A stretch of 64,000 bases of DNA, from NCBI GenBank assembly GCA_038562165.1, contig JBCFAO010000019.1, positions 1 through 64,000 on the forward strand. Reading direction: 5' to 3'. This DNA is from WRMS01 sp038562165 (GTDB lineage Bacteria > Bacillota > Peptococcia > DRI-13 > UBA5745). The notes below the pieces were generated by a model that saw only the letters and a program-made list of their open reading frames with translations, was not told where the DNA came from and did not search any database. This document shows, one piece after another, positions 34,716 through 42,566 of the stretch (within the stretch, counting starts at the first letter, position 1; each line of letters starts with the position of its first letter). The translations under genes and the position numbers were made by a program.

Positions 34716-35801
34716 CTAGGATACCAGGGGAGTTAACAGGAATGCGCAGAGAATGGCGTAAACCAGACGAATGATGCAACCGACGACAGCAGCCACCATG
34801 CATTCGCTTTCAGAGAGGTCCAGAATAGGAGACCAAACGGCAGGAATCTGGCCGAAAGGAACCTGGATGGGGAATGCAGAGTTAGCCAGCACAAAAGAAC
34901 CAACAACCAGACGAGGCATAATCTGAGTACCCTCCTGCAGGGTTTGGGCCAGACTGCTCATGGCCAGGGTGTTCGAAGTAATGATGGTCAAAACACCACT
35001 CTCAGGCTCAATGCCAACTGCACCCAGGAAGGAATTTAAAATACCGCTGATAGGCTGCCAAATGCCGAAGTGCTCCAAAGCGCCGATGATGGAGAAAATA
35101 ACCACACCGGCAGGAATGATGAACAAGAATACCAGCTGAGCACCTTCACGGGCGGCGCCAAAGATCGTATCCATAGGGCTGGTGGTAGGAGTAAACCGGG
35201 GCAGCTCAGAAATATCCACAGCTTTGGTATCCCTCCAGAACAGACGAAGGAACAAAGGTACCACAAAAATAGGCAAAATCAGGCCAACAATGATTACCGG
35301 GAAAACGCTGACTTTAGCATAGGTCAAAGCCATAATACCAAAGACAATAATAGAAAACGAACAGGGAGCCTGACACAAAGTAGCAATAGCTATCCTCTGC
35401 TCGTCTTTGGTACAGCCGGCTTTCATAACCACAGGAGCGGCAATACGGCCGGAAGCATTGACGTCACCCAGAATATTATAGATAACACCGACTACGATAG
35501 TGGAGTTGACTTTGATATATTTCATCAAAGGAACGAAAAGACGCATTAAGGCGTCGGTAAAGCCCAGTCGTTCCAGAATACGGCCGGTCATAACGCTGAC
35601 GACGATAGCGGCGCCCAGGTTACGGTCAAACAGATAAAAACCGAAAATCTGGAAAGCTCTGTTAAACATAGCATTGTAAATACCGGAGAACCCCTCCTGG
35701 AAAAACAGCAGAACGACAATGGAAAGGGCTACCATGACAAGACCTACGTATTCTATGGGCGCCAGCTTTTTACGATCCATTGTTTGTTTATCAGTACTCA
35801 T
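34716..35801 (-). CDS. Gate-domain (nucleoside recognition) membrane permease
   Basis: A 361-aa polytopic membrane protein. Seen: about eight to ten hydrophobic segments and the Gate-type helices around GVIYNILGDVNASGRIAAPVV and VLANSAFPIQVPFGQI. The family includes SpmA/SpmB and nucleoside transporters; the substrate of this branch is not known to me. ATG with GACAGGAGGAAAATA. First gene of a probable three-gene operon with the two Nif3-like genes, ending at the bidirectional terminator 32456-32502. Inferred role: import or export of a small polar molecule processed by the Nif3-like pair. Confidence 0.75.
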   Translation of the reverse strand: MSTDKQTMDRKKLAPIEYVGLVMVALSIVVLLFFQEGFSGIYNAMFNRAFQIFGFYLFDRNLGAAIVVSVMTGRILERLGFTDALMRLFVPLMKYIKVNSTIVVGVIYNILGDVNASGRIAAPVVMKAGCTKDEQRIAIATLCQAPCSFSIIVFGIMALTYAKVSVFPVIIVGLILPIFVVPLFLRLFWRDTKAVDISELPRFTPTTSPMDTIFGAAREGAQLVFLFIIPAGVVIFSIIGALEHFGIWQPISGILNSFLGAVGIEPESGVLTIITSNTLAMSSLAQTLQEGTQIMPRLVVGSFVLANSAFPIQVPFGQIPAVWSPILDLSESECMVAAVVGCIIRLVYAILCAFLLTPLVS

Positions 35802-36171
35802 TATTTTCCTCCTGTCTTAAGTTACAATAATTGCAAGTATGATAATAAAGGTAAAGAAAATATTGCAGGAAAAGTCCCGCAGCTTGCCCCCGCAAGCCAA
35901 AACCGATGTTAAGATTTTTTTCTGTTGATCACCTCCTTACAAGCTAACCTTTTGGATTAACTTTATTCGTTATTCAACCCTATAAAAAGAAAAAACCGTA
36001 CTCTCCTCAGTCAAATCCCTTTTGCTTCCTGAAATATTTTTTGATATTTCAAGAGCAATCAAGAAAAACTGCGTCACGAGTAACGGTCTTTTTGGGCTCA
36101 ATGGTCCCTCAGCCAGTTGTCATGAAATTGTCGTTTTAGGGAAAGGGGCCCACTTTATCTCGCGCGCAGGA
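35802..36171. other. Intergenic region upstream of the Gate permease operon
   Basis: On the minus strand, AAGGAGGTGATCAAC (35940-35926) is an excellent ribosome site but is followed by AGAAAAAAATC, without ATG, GTG or TTG. The frame then stays open for about 34 codons with a hydrophobic end and stops at TAA near 35818. It may be a leader-peptide gene that lost its start. Farther up, TGAAATAT/ATATTTCA (36029-36050) makes a small hairpin. No clear sigma-A promoter or riboswitch was recognised. Confidence 0.3.
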
Positions 36172-36528
36172 TTATACGGCAAAAGTGGAAATAGGGTCAT
36201 GCAACCTTATTACTGTAGTAGCGGTTTCCGTAGGCGAATCATAGTCCTTGCTGATAAAGCTGACTTTGATACCTAACTCCTGATCAAGCAATGCCACCAG
36301 TCTCTTCTTGAAGTTGCTCAATAGAACATGATGAACCTCCGCCGTACTGTGGCCTTGCTTATCTAATACCTCCAAAGCAGTTATACGCTTATTATGGGCC
36401 ATGATCAAAATGATCTCGTCGTTAACGAAATAAACCTTTTGGGATTTCACGCCGTAACCGTAATGTTCCGTATTGACCTGATTGTTGATTCGCATGATTT
36501 CCTGACGTAATTCCGACAATGATAGCAT
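36172..36528 (-). CDS. DUF2294 (MpsC-like) protein 1
   Basis: A 118-aa soluble protein of the DUF2294/MpsC type. MpsC belongs to a cation-translocating, membrane-potential-generating system in staphylococci, but the partners MpsA/MpsB are not in this window. Seen: LRQEIMRINNQVNTEHYGYG, KVYFVNDEIILIM, LDQELGIKVSFISKDYDS. Start at 36528 (second Met) because GGAG lies 8-9 nt ahead; Met 36543 has no ribosome site. A divergent paralogue lies at 37486-37887. Confidence 0.7.
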   Translation of the reverse strand: MLSLSELRQEIMRINNQVNTEHYGYGVKSQKVYFVNDEIILIMAHNKRITALEVLDKQGHSTAEVHHVLLSNFKKRLVALLDQELGIKVSFISKDYDSPTETATTVIRLHDPISTFAV

Positions 36529-36717
36529 CAGTTTTGTCTCCATTTTGTCTAAATTTGCAATCTTTCATCATATTCCGACACAGACAACAATAAAAACCGA
36601 TTACCTTCTTTCTCAATTACTGCCCCGGCTGATGGATTCCAACAATTTTTTCCTGGCCAGGCACCTTTTCATTCTGTATTCCATAAAGTAAGGCATAAAT
36701 GAAAGGGAGGTGGCCTT

Positions 36718-37173
36718 ATGAAACTGGCCTTTGAACTGATTACCGGATTACCTGTGCATTTTGCTCCCCACCACAAATTTAATCTCTATTTGAAAAAGGA
36801 TGATGTGGTGCTGAAAGACTCCTTGGGCGAGGATACCTTCGATTATAACGGCATGCTGTTGGCTGATTATCCCGTTACCGGTACCGGCCGTAAAGTCCTC
36901 CACAGCTACGAGCCGGGGCTGACTATCTACCAAGGTACTCCTGCTTGTCCTATTGAAGTGCCTCAGGAGGATTTTAAAGGGTTATCCCTATGGCTGGACA
37001 ATAATTCCATCATGTCCCAGGGAGAGCTGCAGACCTATTATCGCTTAAAAGTCTACTGTAATGACCGGGAATTTTCCCTGCCTCTGCTCTCTCCACTGAT
37101 GAAGGTATATTGGGAAGGCCAGGGCCTTTTCCTTATGGATCTTGCCAGCCTGGATAGCCTGATCAAACGTTGA
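36718..37173 (+). CDS. Hypothetical protein between the two DUF2294 genes
   Basis: A 151-aa soluble protein I do not recognise. No signal peptide, membrane segment or cysteine cluster is seen; it is rich in beta-forming residues, with FELITGLPVHFAPHHKFNLY at the N-terminus. The ATG follows AAGGGAGGTGGCCTT, a strong ribosome site, and a good terminator follows, so it is probably a real single-gene unit. It is transcribed away from one DUF2294 gene and towards the other. Confidence 0.7.
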   Translation: MKLAFELITGLPVHFAPHHKFNLYLKKDDVVLKDSLGEDTFDYNGMLLADYPVTGTGRKVLHSYEPGLTIYQGTPACPIEVPQEDFKGLSLWLDNNSIMSQGELQTYYRLKVYCNDREFSLPLLSPLMKVYWEGQGLFLMDLASLDSLIKR

Positions 37174-37207
37174 GAACCCAACCTGTAGCCATTTACGGAC
37201 AAATAAA

Positions 37208-37257
37208 AACCGCAAAATACCGGGTATAACCATATATTATTCCCGAATTTTGCGGTT
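37208..37257 (+). terminator. Intrinsic terminator
   Basis: AACCGCAAAAT-CCGGG paired with CCCG-ATTTTGCGGTT; a long stem with one bulge, 35 nt after the hypothetical gene. Confidence 0.75.
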
Positions 37258-37441
37258 GTCTTCAGCACTCGTAAATGTACGGTACTGCCATTAAACTCTC
37301 AACATAATTCTATGATCGTGAGTTTCTTGGCGGATCCCTTTTGAGTTCTCAATTCACCCGGCTTATATAGTTGCTGTGAAATAATTCGACGAAAAAATTA
37401 TTTCTCCTTCTTTAAAACTAAACATATGCTAAAAAAAATTT

Positions 37442-37471
37442 AAAACAGGCAGCTAGCCAGTCGCCTGTTTT
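37442..37471 (-). terminator. Terminator of the second DUF2294 gene
   Basis: On the minus strand AAAACAGGC / GCCTGTTTT followed by AAATTTTTTTT. The 37258-37441 stretch before it, AT-rich, shows nothing else I can name. Confidence 0.85.
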
Positions 37472-37485
37472 AATCGTTTGCTTAC

Positions 37486-37887
37486 TTATTTTAATGGAAA
37501 ATCCACTGATTGCCTATCTTCCTTAACTTTTAACGCAGGCAATATTTCTTCTACGGGACGGTCTAATATGGTAACACTTATGGAGATTTCTAAATGGGGG
37601 TCGTAATCTTTTAAATGGGATAGAACCTTTACGCCAAGGTGCTCCTCCATAGCCCGGATAAAACGGTCTTTAAATTCGATGATCAGGGCTATGTCCATTA
37701 ATTTCGTGGTAGTAGTGTCCTTCTTGTCAACCATTGACAATACTTTAACCCTGTTGTTGTTGGCAATGATCAGAATTTTATCCTGAAAAATTTCCACTTT
37801 TTGTGACCGCAAGCCCTGATTGAACACTTCCATATTAACCCTATTATTGACCTTAATAATCTCCTGCTTAAATTCCCCCATCTGCAT
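37486..37887 (-). CDS. DUF2294 (MpsC-like) protein 2
   Basis: A 133-aa paralogue of the gene at 36172-36528. Both share the pattern QEIIKVNNRVN...GLRSQKVEIFQDKILII and an EEHLGVKVLSHLKDYDP-type C-terminal half. Copy 2 has an extra 15-residue tail. The ATG is preceded by CGGGGGCGAAGCTC, a moderate ribosome site. Its upstream region is occupied by the inverted-repeat element at 37907-38064. Function as in copy 1: family level only. Confidence 0.7.
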   Translation of the reverse strand: MQMGEFKQEIIKVNNRVNMEVFNQGLRSQKVEIFQDKILIIANNNRVKVLSMVDKKDTTTTKLMDIALIIEFKDRFIRAMEEHLGVKVLSHLKDYDPHLEISISVTILDRPVEEILPALKVKEDRQSVDFPLK

Positions 37888-37906
37888 GAGCTTCGCCCCC
37901 GGTCTC

Positions 37907-38064
37907 GTGCTTGTAACCCCTAAAAGCTAACATCTGCTTGTCTATTTTCCCAATTGCGGCGTTGTCGTCCCTCACCATAGCTACCGGCTATGCCTCGGTC
38001 CTCCGCCTTGCACTTGGAAAAATATTCGGCGCATCTGTGATAGCTTTTAGGAGTCACAAAGCAC
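37907..38064. repeat. 158-bp element with 23-nt imperfect terminal inverted repeats
   Basis: Ends: GTGCTTGTAACCCCTAAAAG and on to CTA (37907-37929), and the complement of TAGCTTTTAGGAGTCACAAA plus GCAC (38041-38064). The interior holds ATAGC-TACCG-GCTAT and is more GC-rich than the flanks. No ORF and no clear target-site duplication. Either a MITE-like element or a structured RNA in the leader of the second DUF2294 gene. Confidence 0.6.
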
Positions 38065-38114
38065 TTGTTTCTGTTTATATTATAACAATATTGTGAAAAA
38101 AGAGCAATATCTCC

Positions 38115-38567
38115 TTACTTCTCCCCGTAAAAAGATAATAAATTCCCTTTCAGCTCATCATAATACATCAAATGCCTGAGTTTTTGGGTAATTAGTCCCG
38201 TTAATTCCGGCCAGCAATCAGGCATCTCCCTGATAAAATCCCGGCAACCCTGCTCCAGGATTTGATTGACTAAAGTCTGGTTCCAAGGAGTTTTAACCAA
38301 GCGGGCTTCTTTCTGCAAAAAAGACAAGTAGGCTATACATTCCCAATATTCTTCAAAAGCCAAAAAAAGATGGTGCCAGCGCCATATAGGCTTTTGCCGC
38401 AAATATTGCACCACCATTTTTTTTACGGTGAAAAGGGGGATATCCTCCCCCCTTTTTTCCCGGTCAATATCCCCATCGCCGTCAAAGCAGGCTTCAAAGC
38501 CCAGACGGCGGCATAAACGCCAATGGGCAGGCCAAAACTTGTGTTGTCTCCGCAGGCGAAAATCCAT
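38115..38567 (-). CDS. Hypothetical protein, last gene of the spoVAD-spoVAE run
   Basis: A 150-aa protein I do not recognise, rich in Trp, Arg and Tyr (MDFRLRRQHKFWPAHWRLCR; QKPIWRWHHLFLAFEEYWE). Mostly helical, no membrane segment. ATG with AACAGGGGAGTTTT upstream. It follows spoVAE by 23 nt on the same strand, so it is probably expressed in the forespore with the spoVA genes. Function unknown. Confidence 0.65.
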   Translation of the reverse strand: MDFRLRRQHKFWPAHWRLCRRLGFEACFDGDGDIDREKRGEDIPLFTVKKMVVQYLRQKPIWRWHHLFLAFEEYWECIAYLSFLQKEARLVKTPWNQTLVNQILEQGCRDFIREMPDCWPELTGLITQKLRHLMYYDELKGNLLSFYGEK

Positions 38568-38590
38568 AAAACTCCCCTGTTTTCTTTTCG

Positions 38591-38959
38591 TTAGCCTTTA
38601 GGGTTGCAGGTGGCTGCTATAACTACACCCATGATAATGGCCACGGAAATACCGACGGCACCGGCCTTCAAGCCGCCGCCTATGGCTTGCAGGAAGCCTT
38701 CTTTAGCTCCTTCAATAGCGCCTTGAGCCATGGAGTGGCCAAAGCCCGATAAGGGTATCGCCGCCCCGGACCCGCCAAAATCGATGAGGGGCTTATAAAG
38801 CCCAAAGGCGCTGAGAATGGCTCCTCCAGTGACATAGCCAACTAAGACGTGGGCCGGCGTAACTTTGAAAGGCGTTAGATCCATAATCAACTGGCCGATA
38901 GCACAGATTGCCCCGCCGGTAATAAAGGCTTTCACAAAAATAGGCAGTATATCCGACAT
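38591..38959 (-). CDS. spoVAE: Stage V sporulation protein AE
   Basis: Small membrane component (122 aa) of the SpoVA channel that moves dipicolinic acid into the forespore and out at germination. Seen: FITGGAICAIGQLIMDLTPF, HVLVGYVTGGAILSAFGLY, GFGHSMAQGAIEGAKE and a glycine-rich last helix, all typical of the SpoVAE (AEb) type. ATG 38959 is preceded by AAAGGGGGAATTAAC; an open frame from 38989 lies inside spoVAD. One nucleotide separates it from the spoVAD stop. Confidence 0.93.
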   Translation of the reverse strand: MSDILPIFVKAFITGGAICAIGQLIMDLTPFKVTPAHVLVGYVTGGAILSAFGLYKPLIDFGGSGAAIPLSGFGHSMAQGAIEGAKEGFLQAIGGGLKAGAVGISVAIIMGVVIAATCNPKG

Positions 38960-38960
38960 G

Positions 38961-39983
38961 TTAATTCCCCCTTTCCAAGCAGACTGCATGAGCTATAGTA
39001 GGTATCGTTTCGCCTTGGAAAGAGGTAGCCGGTGACAGCAAAGCGCCGGTGCCCACAAAAAGAATACGGTTAAGGGGTTTATTCCAGCGGCCCTCTAAAA
39101 ACAGAGGGCCAAAAACTACGGCAGAGCAGCCGCAGCCGCTGGCGCCGCTATGGGCATCCTGGGTTTCGTCGTAAATAAATAATCCGCAATCCGTAACCGG
39201 TTCTGGATTTAAATTAGCTTTTTGGAAAAAATCCAGCAAAACCTTATTGCCTAAGGAACCCAAATCGCCGGTAACGATACAATCATAGTCCGCCATTCCT
39301 CTATTCGTATCCGCAAAATGAGCCATAATCGTATCAAAAGCGGCGGGAGCCATAGCAGAACCCATATCATTGCTGTCTTGCACACCCAGATCATTAACCT
39401 TCCCTATGGTAGCCATAGTCAAACGCCAGCCGGCAGGGCTGCCGGTTTCAGAAGGGACCATAATATAGGCGCCGGCGCCGGTGACTGTCCATTGGGCGGT
39501 CATCGCTCTTTGACTGCCCAGCTCTGTAGGAAAGCGCAGCTCTTTTTCGGCGGAATTATGATGACTTACGGCCGCCACGCCAATTTTATCACCGTAACCG
39601 CCGTCAATCAATATCCCTGCCAGAGCCATTCCTTCCGCTAAGGTGGAACAGGCGCCGTAGAGGCCAAAAAAAGGTACGCCTAATTCTCTGGCGGTAAAGT
39701 TTGATGAAATAATCTGATTAAGCAGATCGCCGGCAAAAAGAAAGTCTAGATCCTGGGGCTGCCATCCCAATTTTGACAATACTAATTCCACACTGTACTG
39801 CATAAGCCGCTGCTCGGCCTTTTCCCAGGATTCCTGACCTAATAACGGATCCTCACCTACCATATCAAAATAGCTTCCCATAGGGCCTTCCCCTTCCCTA
39901 GGGCCGGTTACCGTAGCCCAATTGAGGATCGCCGGCCGGTTGGGAAAAGAAATGGTCTGAGCGCCTACTTTCTTTAACGCCAT
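38961..39983 (-). CDS. spoVAD: Stage V sporulation protein AD
   Basis: DPA-binding, thiolase-like component of the SpoVA complex, 340 aa. Seen: PNRPAILNWATVTGPREGEG at the N-terminus, FAGDLLNQI, LYGACSTLAEGMALA with the thiolase-fold cysteine, AAVSHHNSAEKELRFP, and a C-terminal GCGCSAVVFG. ATG 39983 with AAAGGGATGATAAT; ATG 40016 lacks a ribosome site. spoVAC, usually next to spoVAD, lies 15 kb away in this window. Confidence 0.95.
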   Translation of the reverse strand: MALKKVGAQTISFPNRPAILNWATVTGPREGEGPMGSYFDMVGEDPLLGQESWEKAEQRLMQYSVELVLSKLGWQPQDLDFLFAGDLLNQIISSNFTARELGVPFFGLYGACSTLAEGMALAGILIDGGYGDKIGVAAVSHHNSAEKELRFPTELGSQRAMTAQWTVTGAGAYIMVPSETGSPAGWRLTMATIGKVNDLGVQDSNDMGSAMAPAAFDTIMAHFADTNRGMADYDCIVTGDLGSLGNKVLLDFFQKANLNPEPVTDCGLFIYDETQDAHSGASGCGCSAVVFGPLFLEGRWNKPLNRILFVGTGALLSPATSFQGETIPTIAHAVCLERGN

Positions 39984-40060
39984 ATTATCATCCCTTTCCT
40001 CTGCAGTCACGCACATGACGCTTTTACGTTATTCTGCCTGGGAAAAGGATGAAATATTCA

Positions 40061-40756
40061 TTAATTATTCATTTCTACATCCGGCGGCACAACAAACAGA
40101 CTTTCTGCCGGAGCGCCGGTCTGAATTTCCGTAAGCTCCAGACTGTACCAGCCGTTATCATCGGTACCGATGTATTTAACAGGCAAGCCTAGAGTTTTAC
40201 TGACCCAGATTTTTAAAACGCCAAACTCATCTTCCGTCTCCACCACCTGGCAGGACAAGCCGGCTAAAACTTCTTCCCCCACTGTCTTGAAACGGTATAC
40301 CTGCTCATTAAGCAAAGCTTCCGTATTGGGAACGAGACCCATGTCATCACCGGCTTCCATCATCCGGTAGCCGATTTTTTCCGGGAGACTGTAATATACT
40401 GTGGACTGGCCGTCGCAAATGGATACGGATTGGCTGTCACCTTCCTGGGTAACCATCTTGACCAGATGATCCCGCTTGTAATATTCGTAGATAAATTCAT
40501 TATTGCTGCTGTTAAATTTAGCGGTATAGCTGAGGTTTTGGATGTCGAGACCTTTGGACAAAAGAGCGTGAATCTCTTGGTGGTCCTTCTCCTTATCTTC
40601 TTCGGCATCGGTCACCGGTTCCGTATCCTCCGGCTGCGTCTCGGGATCGGTGACGGCAGGCAACGGAGAAACCGGCGTTTCGGCAGGCTTATTGCCACAG
40701 GCAGCTACAGTTAACAGAATAATAATCGCAAGCAGGTAAAAGCTTTTCTTTTTCAA
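40061..40756 (-). CDS. Lipoprotein, LolA-like fold possible
   Basis: A secreted lipoprotein of about 231 aa. Seen: basic start MKKKSF, hydrophobic core, lipobox LTVAACGN with the lipidated Cys near residue 20, a Pro/Glu/Asp-rich spacer, then a beta-rich domain (LSYTAKFNSSNNEFIYEYYK... LEVLAGLSCQVVETED) reminiscent of outer-membrane-lipoprotein-sorting-like proteins. TTG 40756 is chosen because AAGGAG lies 10 nt ahead and the signal peptide is then normal. It is 77 nt upstream of spoVAD and may share its operon, suggesting a sporulation role. Confidence 0.75.
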   Translation of the reverse strand: MKKKSFYLLAIIILLTVAACGNKPAETPVSPLPAVTDPETQPEDTEPVTDAEEDKEKDHQEIHALLSKGLDIQNLSYTAKFNSSNNEFIYEYYKRDHLVKMVTQEGDSQSVSICDGQSTVYYSLPEKIGYRMMEAGDDMGLVPNTEALLNEQVYRFKTVGEEVLAGLSCQVVETEDEFGVLKIWVSKTLGLPVKYIGTDDNGWYSLELTEIQTGAPAESLFVVPPDVEMNN

Positions 40757-40945
40757 AAAGGTCACTCTCCTTCCCAAATTTTATGATATCATGAAAAAAT
40801 CCATTAGAAAAGCAAATCAAACTTAAATTATCATTAAGATTTTTAAATAAAAAGTAATACTGGACAAAGGGCTCGATATATAGTATAACATTATTGTTGA
40901 TTAAAGCGCAATTATGTCACCATATATTGTGCTCAGATGTCCTAA

Positions 40946-41053
40946 TTAGTACGCAGATGGTCTTACAGACTCAATCTGCTATCCGAAGATCCTTGGGGCG
41001 CAGATGGTCTTACAGACTCAATATGCTATCCGCAGTTACTTAGTACGCAGATG
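40946..41053 (+). repeat. Two tandem 33-nt palindromic repeats before the CcpN-like gene
   Basis: Repeat copies at 40953-40985 and 41000-41032 differ at one base (CAATCTGC versus CAATATGC). Each is a dyad: GCAGAT-G-GTCT-TAC-AGAC-TCA-ATCTGC. The pair is flanked by two exact copies of TTAGTACGCAGATG (40946-40959, 41040-41053). The array ends at the ribosome site of the CcpN-like gene, so operators or RNA hairpins controlling it are the likely roles. The remaining gap from 40778 shows no other element. Confidence 0.7.
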
Positions 41054-41059
41054 TAGGAG

Positions 41060-41698
41060 GTGAATTTTATTTTACTGAGCAAGCGTCAGGAGGCTATTTT
41101 ATCTTTAGTACAAAAGAAAGGCCCCATCACCGGCGAAGAAATCGGCGACGCTTTGGGATTGGCAAGGGCTACATTAAGGCCGGATCTGGCTTTTCTTACC
41201 CGCACAGGCATCATCGGCGCTAAACCCCGGGTAGGCTATTATTATGATGGCAGGGGCATTCCCGACCAGATCAGCAGTAAATTGAATAAACTCATTGTCG
41301 GTGACTGGATGGGCGTACCTAAAGTTATTGACAGCAAGCTCTCCGTCTATGACGCTATCGTAGAAATGTTTATGCGGGATGTAGGCAGTTTATTTATTAC
41401 AAACGCAGACGAAGGTTTAGTAGGTATCGTATCCCGAAAGGATTTGCTCCGGGCCAATATGGGCCAGGGAGATATCAAGCAGATGCCGGTTTCTCTGATT
41501 ATGACCAGAATGCCCAATCTGATCACCTGCCAGCCTGAAGACACGCTGCTGTCGGCGGCCCAGAAGCTCCAGGATCACCAGATTGACAGTTTACCGGTGA
41601 TCGGCAATGATCCGGTAAGCGGCGCCAAGACTCCACAGCCTTTGGGCAGGATCACCAAAACAACTATTGTCAAGGCCTTTGTGGGGTTGGGATCCTAA
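41060..41698 (+). CDS. ccpN: CcpN/YqzB-type transcriptional repressor with CBS domains
   Basis: Repressor of gluconeogenic genes, of the family encoded beside the PPDK regulator. Seen: N-terminal winged helix (SKRQEAILSLVQKKGPITGE, TRTGIIGAKPRVGYYYDGR) and two CBS repeats (about residue 80-205), which bind nucleotides. 212 aa. The start is unclear: GTG 41060 overlaps the Shine-Dalgarno AGGAGGTG, while ATT 41069 stands 8 nt after it and fits the family N-terminus. Both are non-ideal. Tandem palindromic repeats lie just upstream, so autoregulation is plausible. Confidence 0.88.
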   Translation: MNFILLSKRQEAILSLVQKKGPITGEEIGDALGLARATLRPDLAFLTRTGIIGAKPRVGYYYDGRGIPDQISSKLNKLIVGDWMGVPKVIDSKLSVYDAIVEMFMRDVGSLFITNADEGLVGIVSRKDLLRANMGQGDIKQMPVSLIMTRMPNLITCQPEDTLLSAAQKLQDHQIDSLPVIGNDPVSGAKTPQPLGRITKTTIVKAFVGLGS

Positions 41699-41751
41699 GA
41701 ACCGTAAGGCACGATCAGGAGCTAAAATCGCTGAAAGGGATTGGTCTTTTC

Positions 41752-42564
41752 ATGTTAATTTTCGTTATTTCAGACTCCATCGGAGAAACAGGCACAAAAG
41801 TAATCCAGGCAGCTACCAGTCAATTTCCTATCGATAATCTTGAAATCCGGCGTTTTCCTTTTGTCCGTGACGCCTACACCATCGACAAGGTATTTGAGGA
41901 TTATCAGCGGGAAAACAGCAATCCGGCAAATGGTATGATTGCGTTTACTCTGGTTTCTCCCGAACTGCGAGCCTATACGCTGAACAAAGGCAAAACATTA
42001 AATATCGTAACCATGGATATTCTGGGGCCTTTTATGGAACAGGTAGCCCGCATGCTTAACCTTGATCCCCGCTTGAAACCGGGACTGACCCACCAGATGG
42101 ATCAGGCTTATTATAAACGGGTAGAGGCAATTGAATTCGCTATCAAATACGATGACGGCAAAGATAATAGCGGCCTGAAAGAAGCCGATGTGGTGCTGGT
42201 AGGAATATCCCGCACTTCCAAAACCCCTCTTTGCATGTATCTAGCCTATCAGGCCATCAAAGCCGCCAATGTTCCTTTAGTTCCAGAGACGTCAGTTCCC
42301 CAGGAATTGTTCCAATTACCCCGGTTTAAAGTTATTGGCCTTACTATTCAACCCGACGTCCTCCATTCCATCCGGGTAAACCGGCTGAAAGAAATGGGCC
42401 TTTATGAGGAAACCCATTACAGCAATATGGAGAGAATATTGAAAGAACTGGAGTACGGTCAGGAAATTATGAAAAAGCTTGGTTGCCCCGTCATTGATAC
42501 CTCAAACAAAGCCATGGAAGAAACGGCAGGAAAAATAATGCAAATCATGCAGAGGAGCGTGTAA
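41752..42564 (+). CDS. ppsR: PPDK regulatory protein (kinase/pyrophosphorylase)
   Basis: Bifunctional DUF299 protein that inactivates PPDK by ADP-dependent phosphorylation of a Thr next to the catalytic His and reactivates it by phosphorolysis. Seen: FVISDSIGETGTKVIQAA at the N-terminus and the P-loop-like GISRTSKTPLCMYLA (about residue 150), then YKVAN-type segments and LKEMGLYEETHYSNMERI. 270 aa, as expected. The ATG follows AAAGGGATTGGTCTTTTC. Two nucleotides separate its stop from ppdK, whose product is its substrate. Confidence 0.95.
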   Translation: MLIFVISDSIGETGTKVIQAATSQFPIDNLEIRRFPFVRDAYTIDKVFEDYQRENSNPANGMIAFTLVSPELRAYTLNKGKTLNIVTMDILGPFMEQVARMLNLDPRLKPGLTHQMDQAYYKRVEAIEFAIKYDDGKDNSGLKEADVVLVGISRTSKTPLCMYLAYQAIKAANVPLVPETSVPQELFQLPRFKVIGLTIQPDVLHSIRVNRLKEMGLYEETHYSNMERILKELEYGQEIMKKLGCPVIDTSNKAMEETAGKIMQIMQRSV

Positions 42565-42566
42565 TT

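Noticed and set aside
40946..41053. CRISPR-like repeat pair
   Set aside because: Only two 33-nt copies with a 14-nt gap, each a palindrome, no cas genes; better explained as operators or hairpins.
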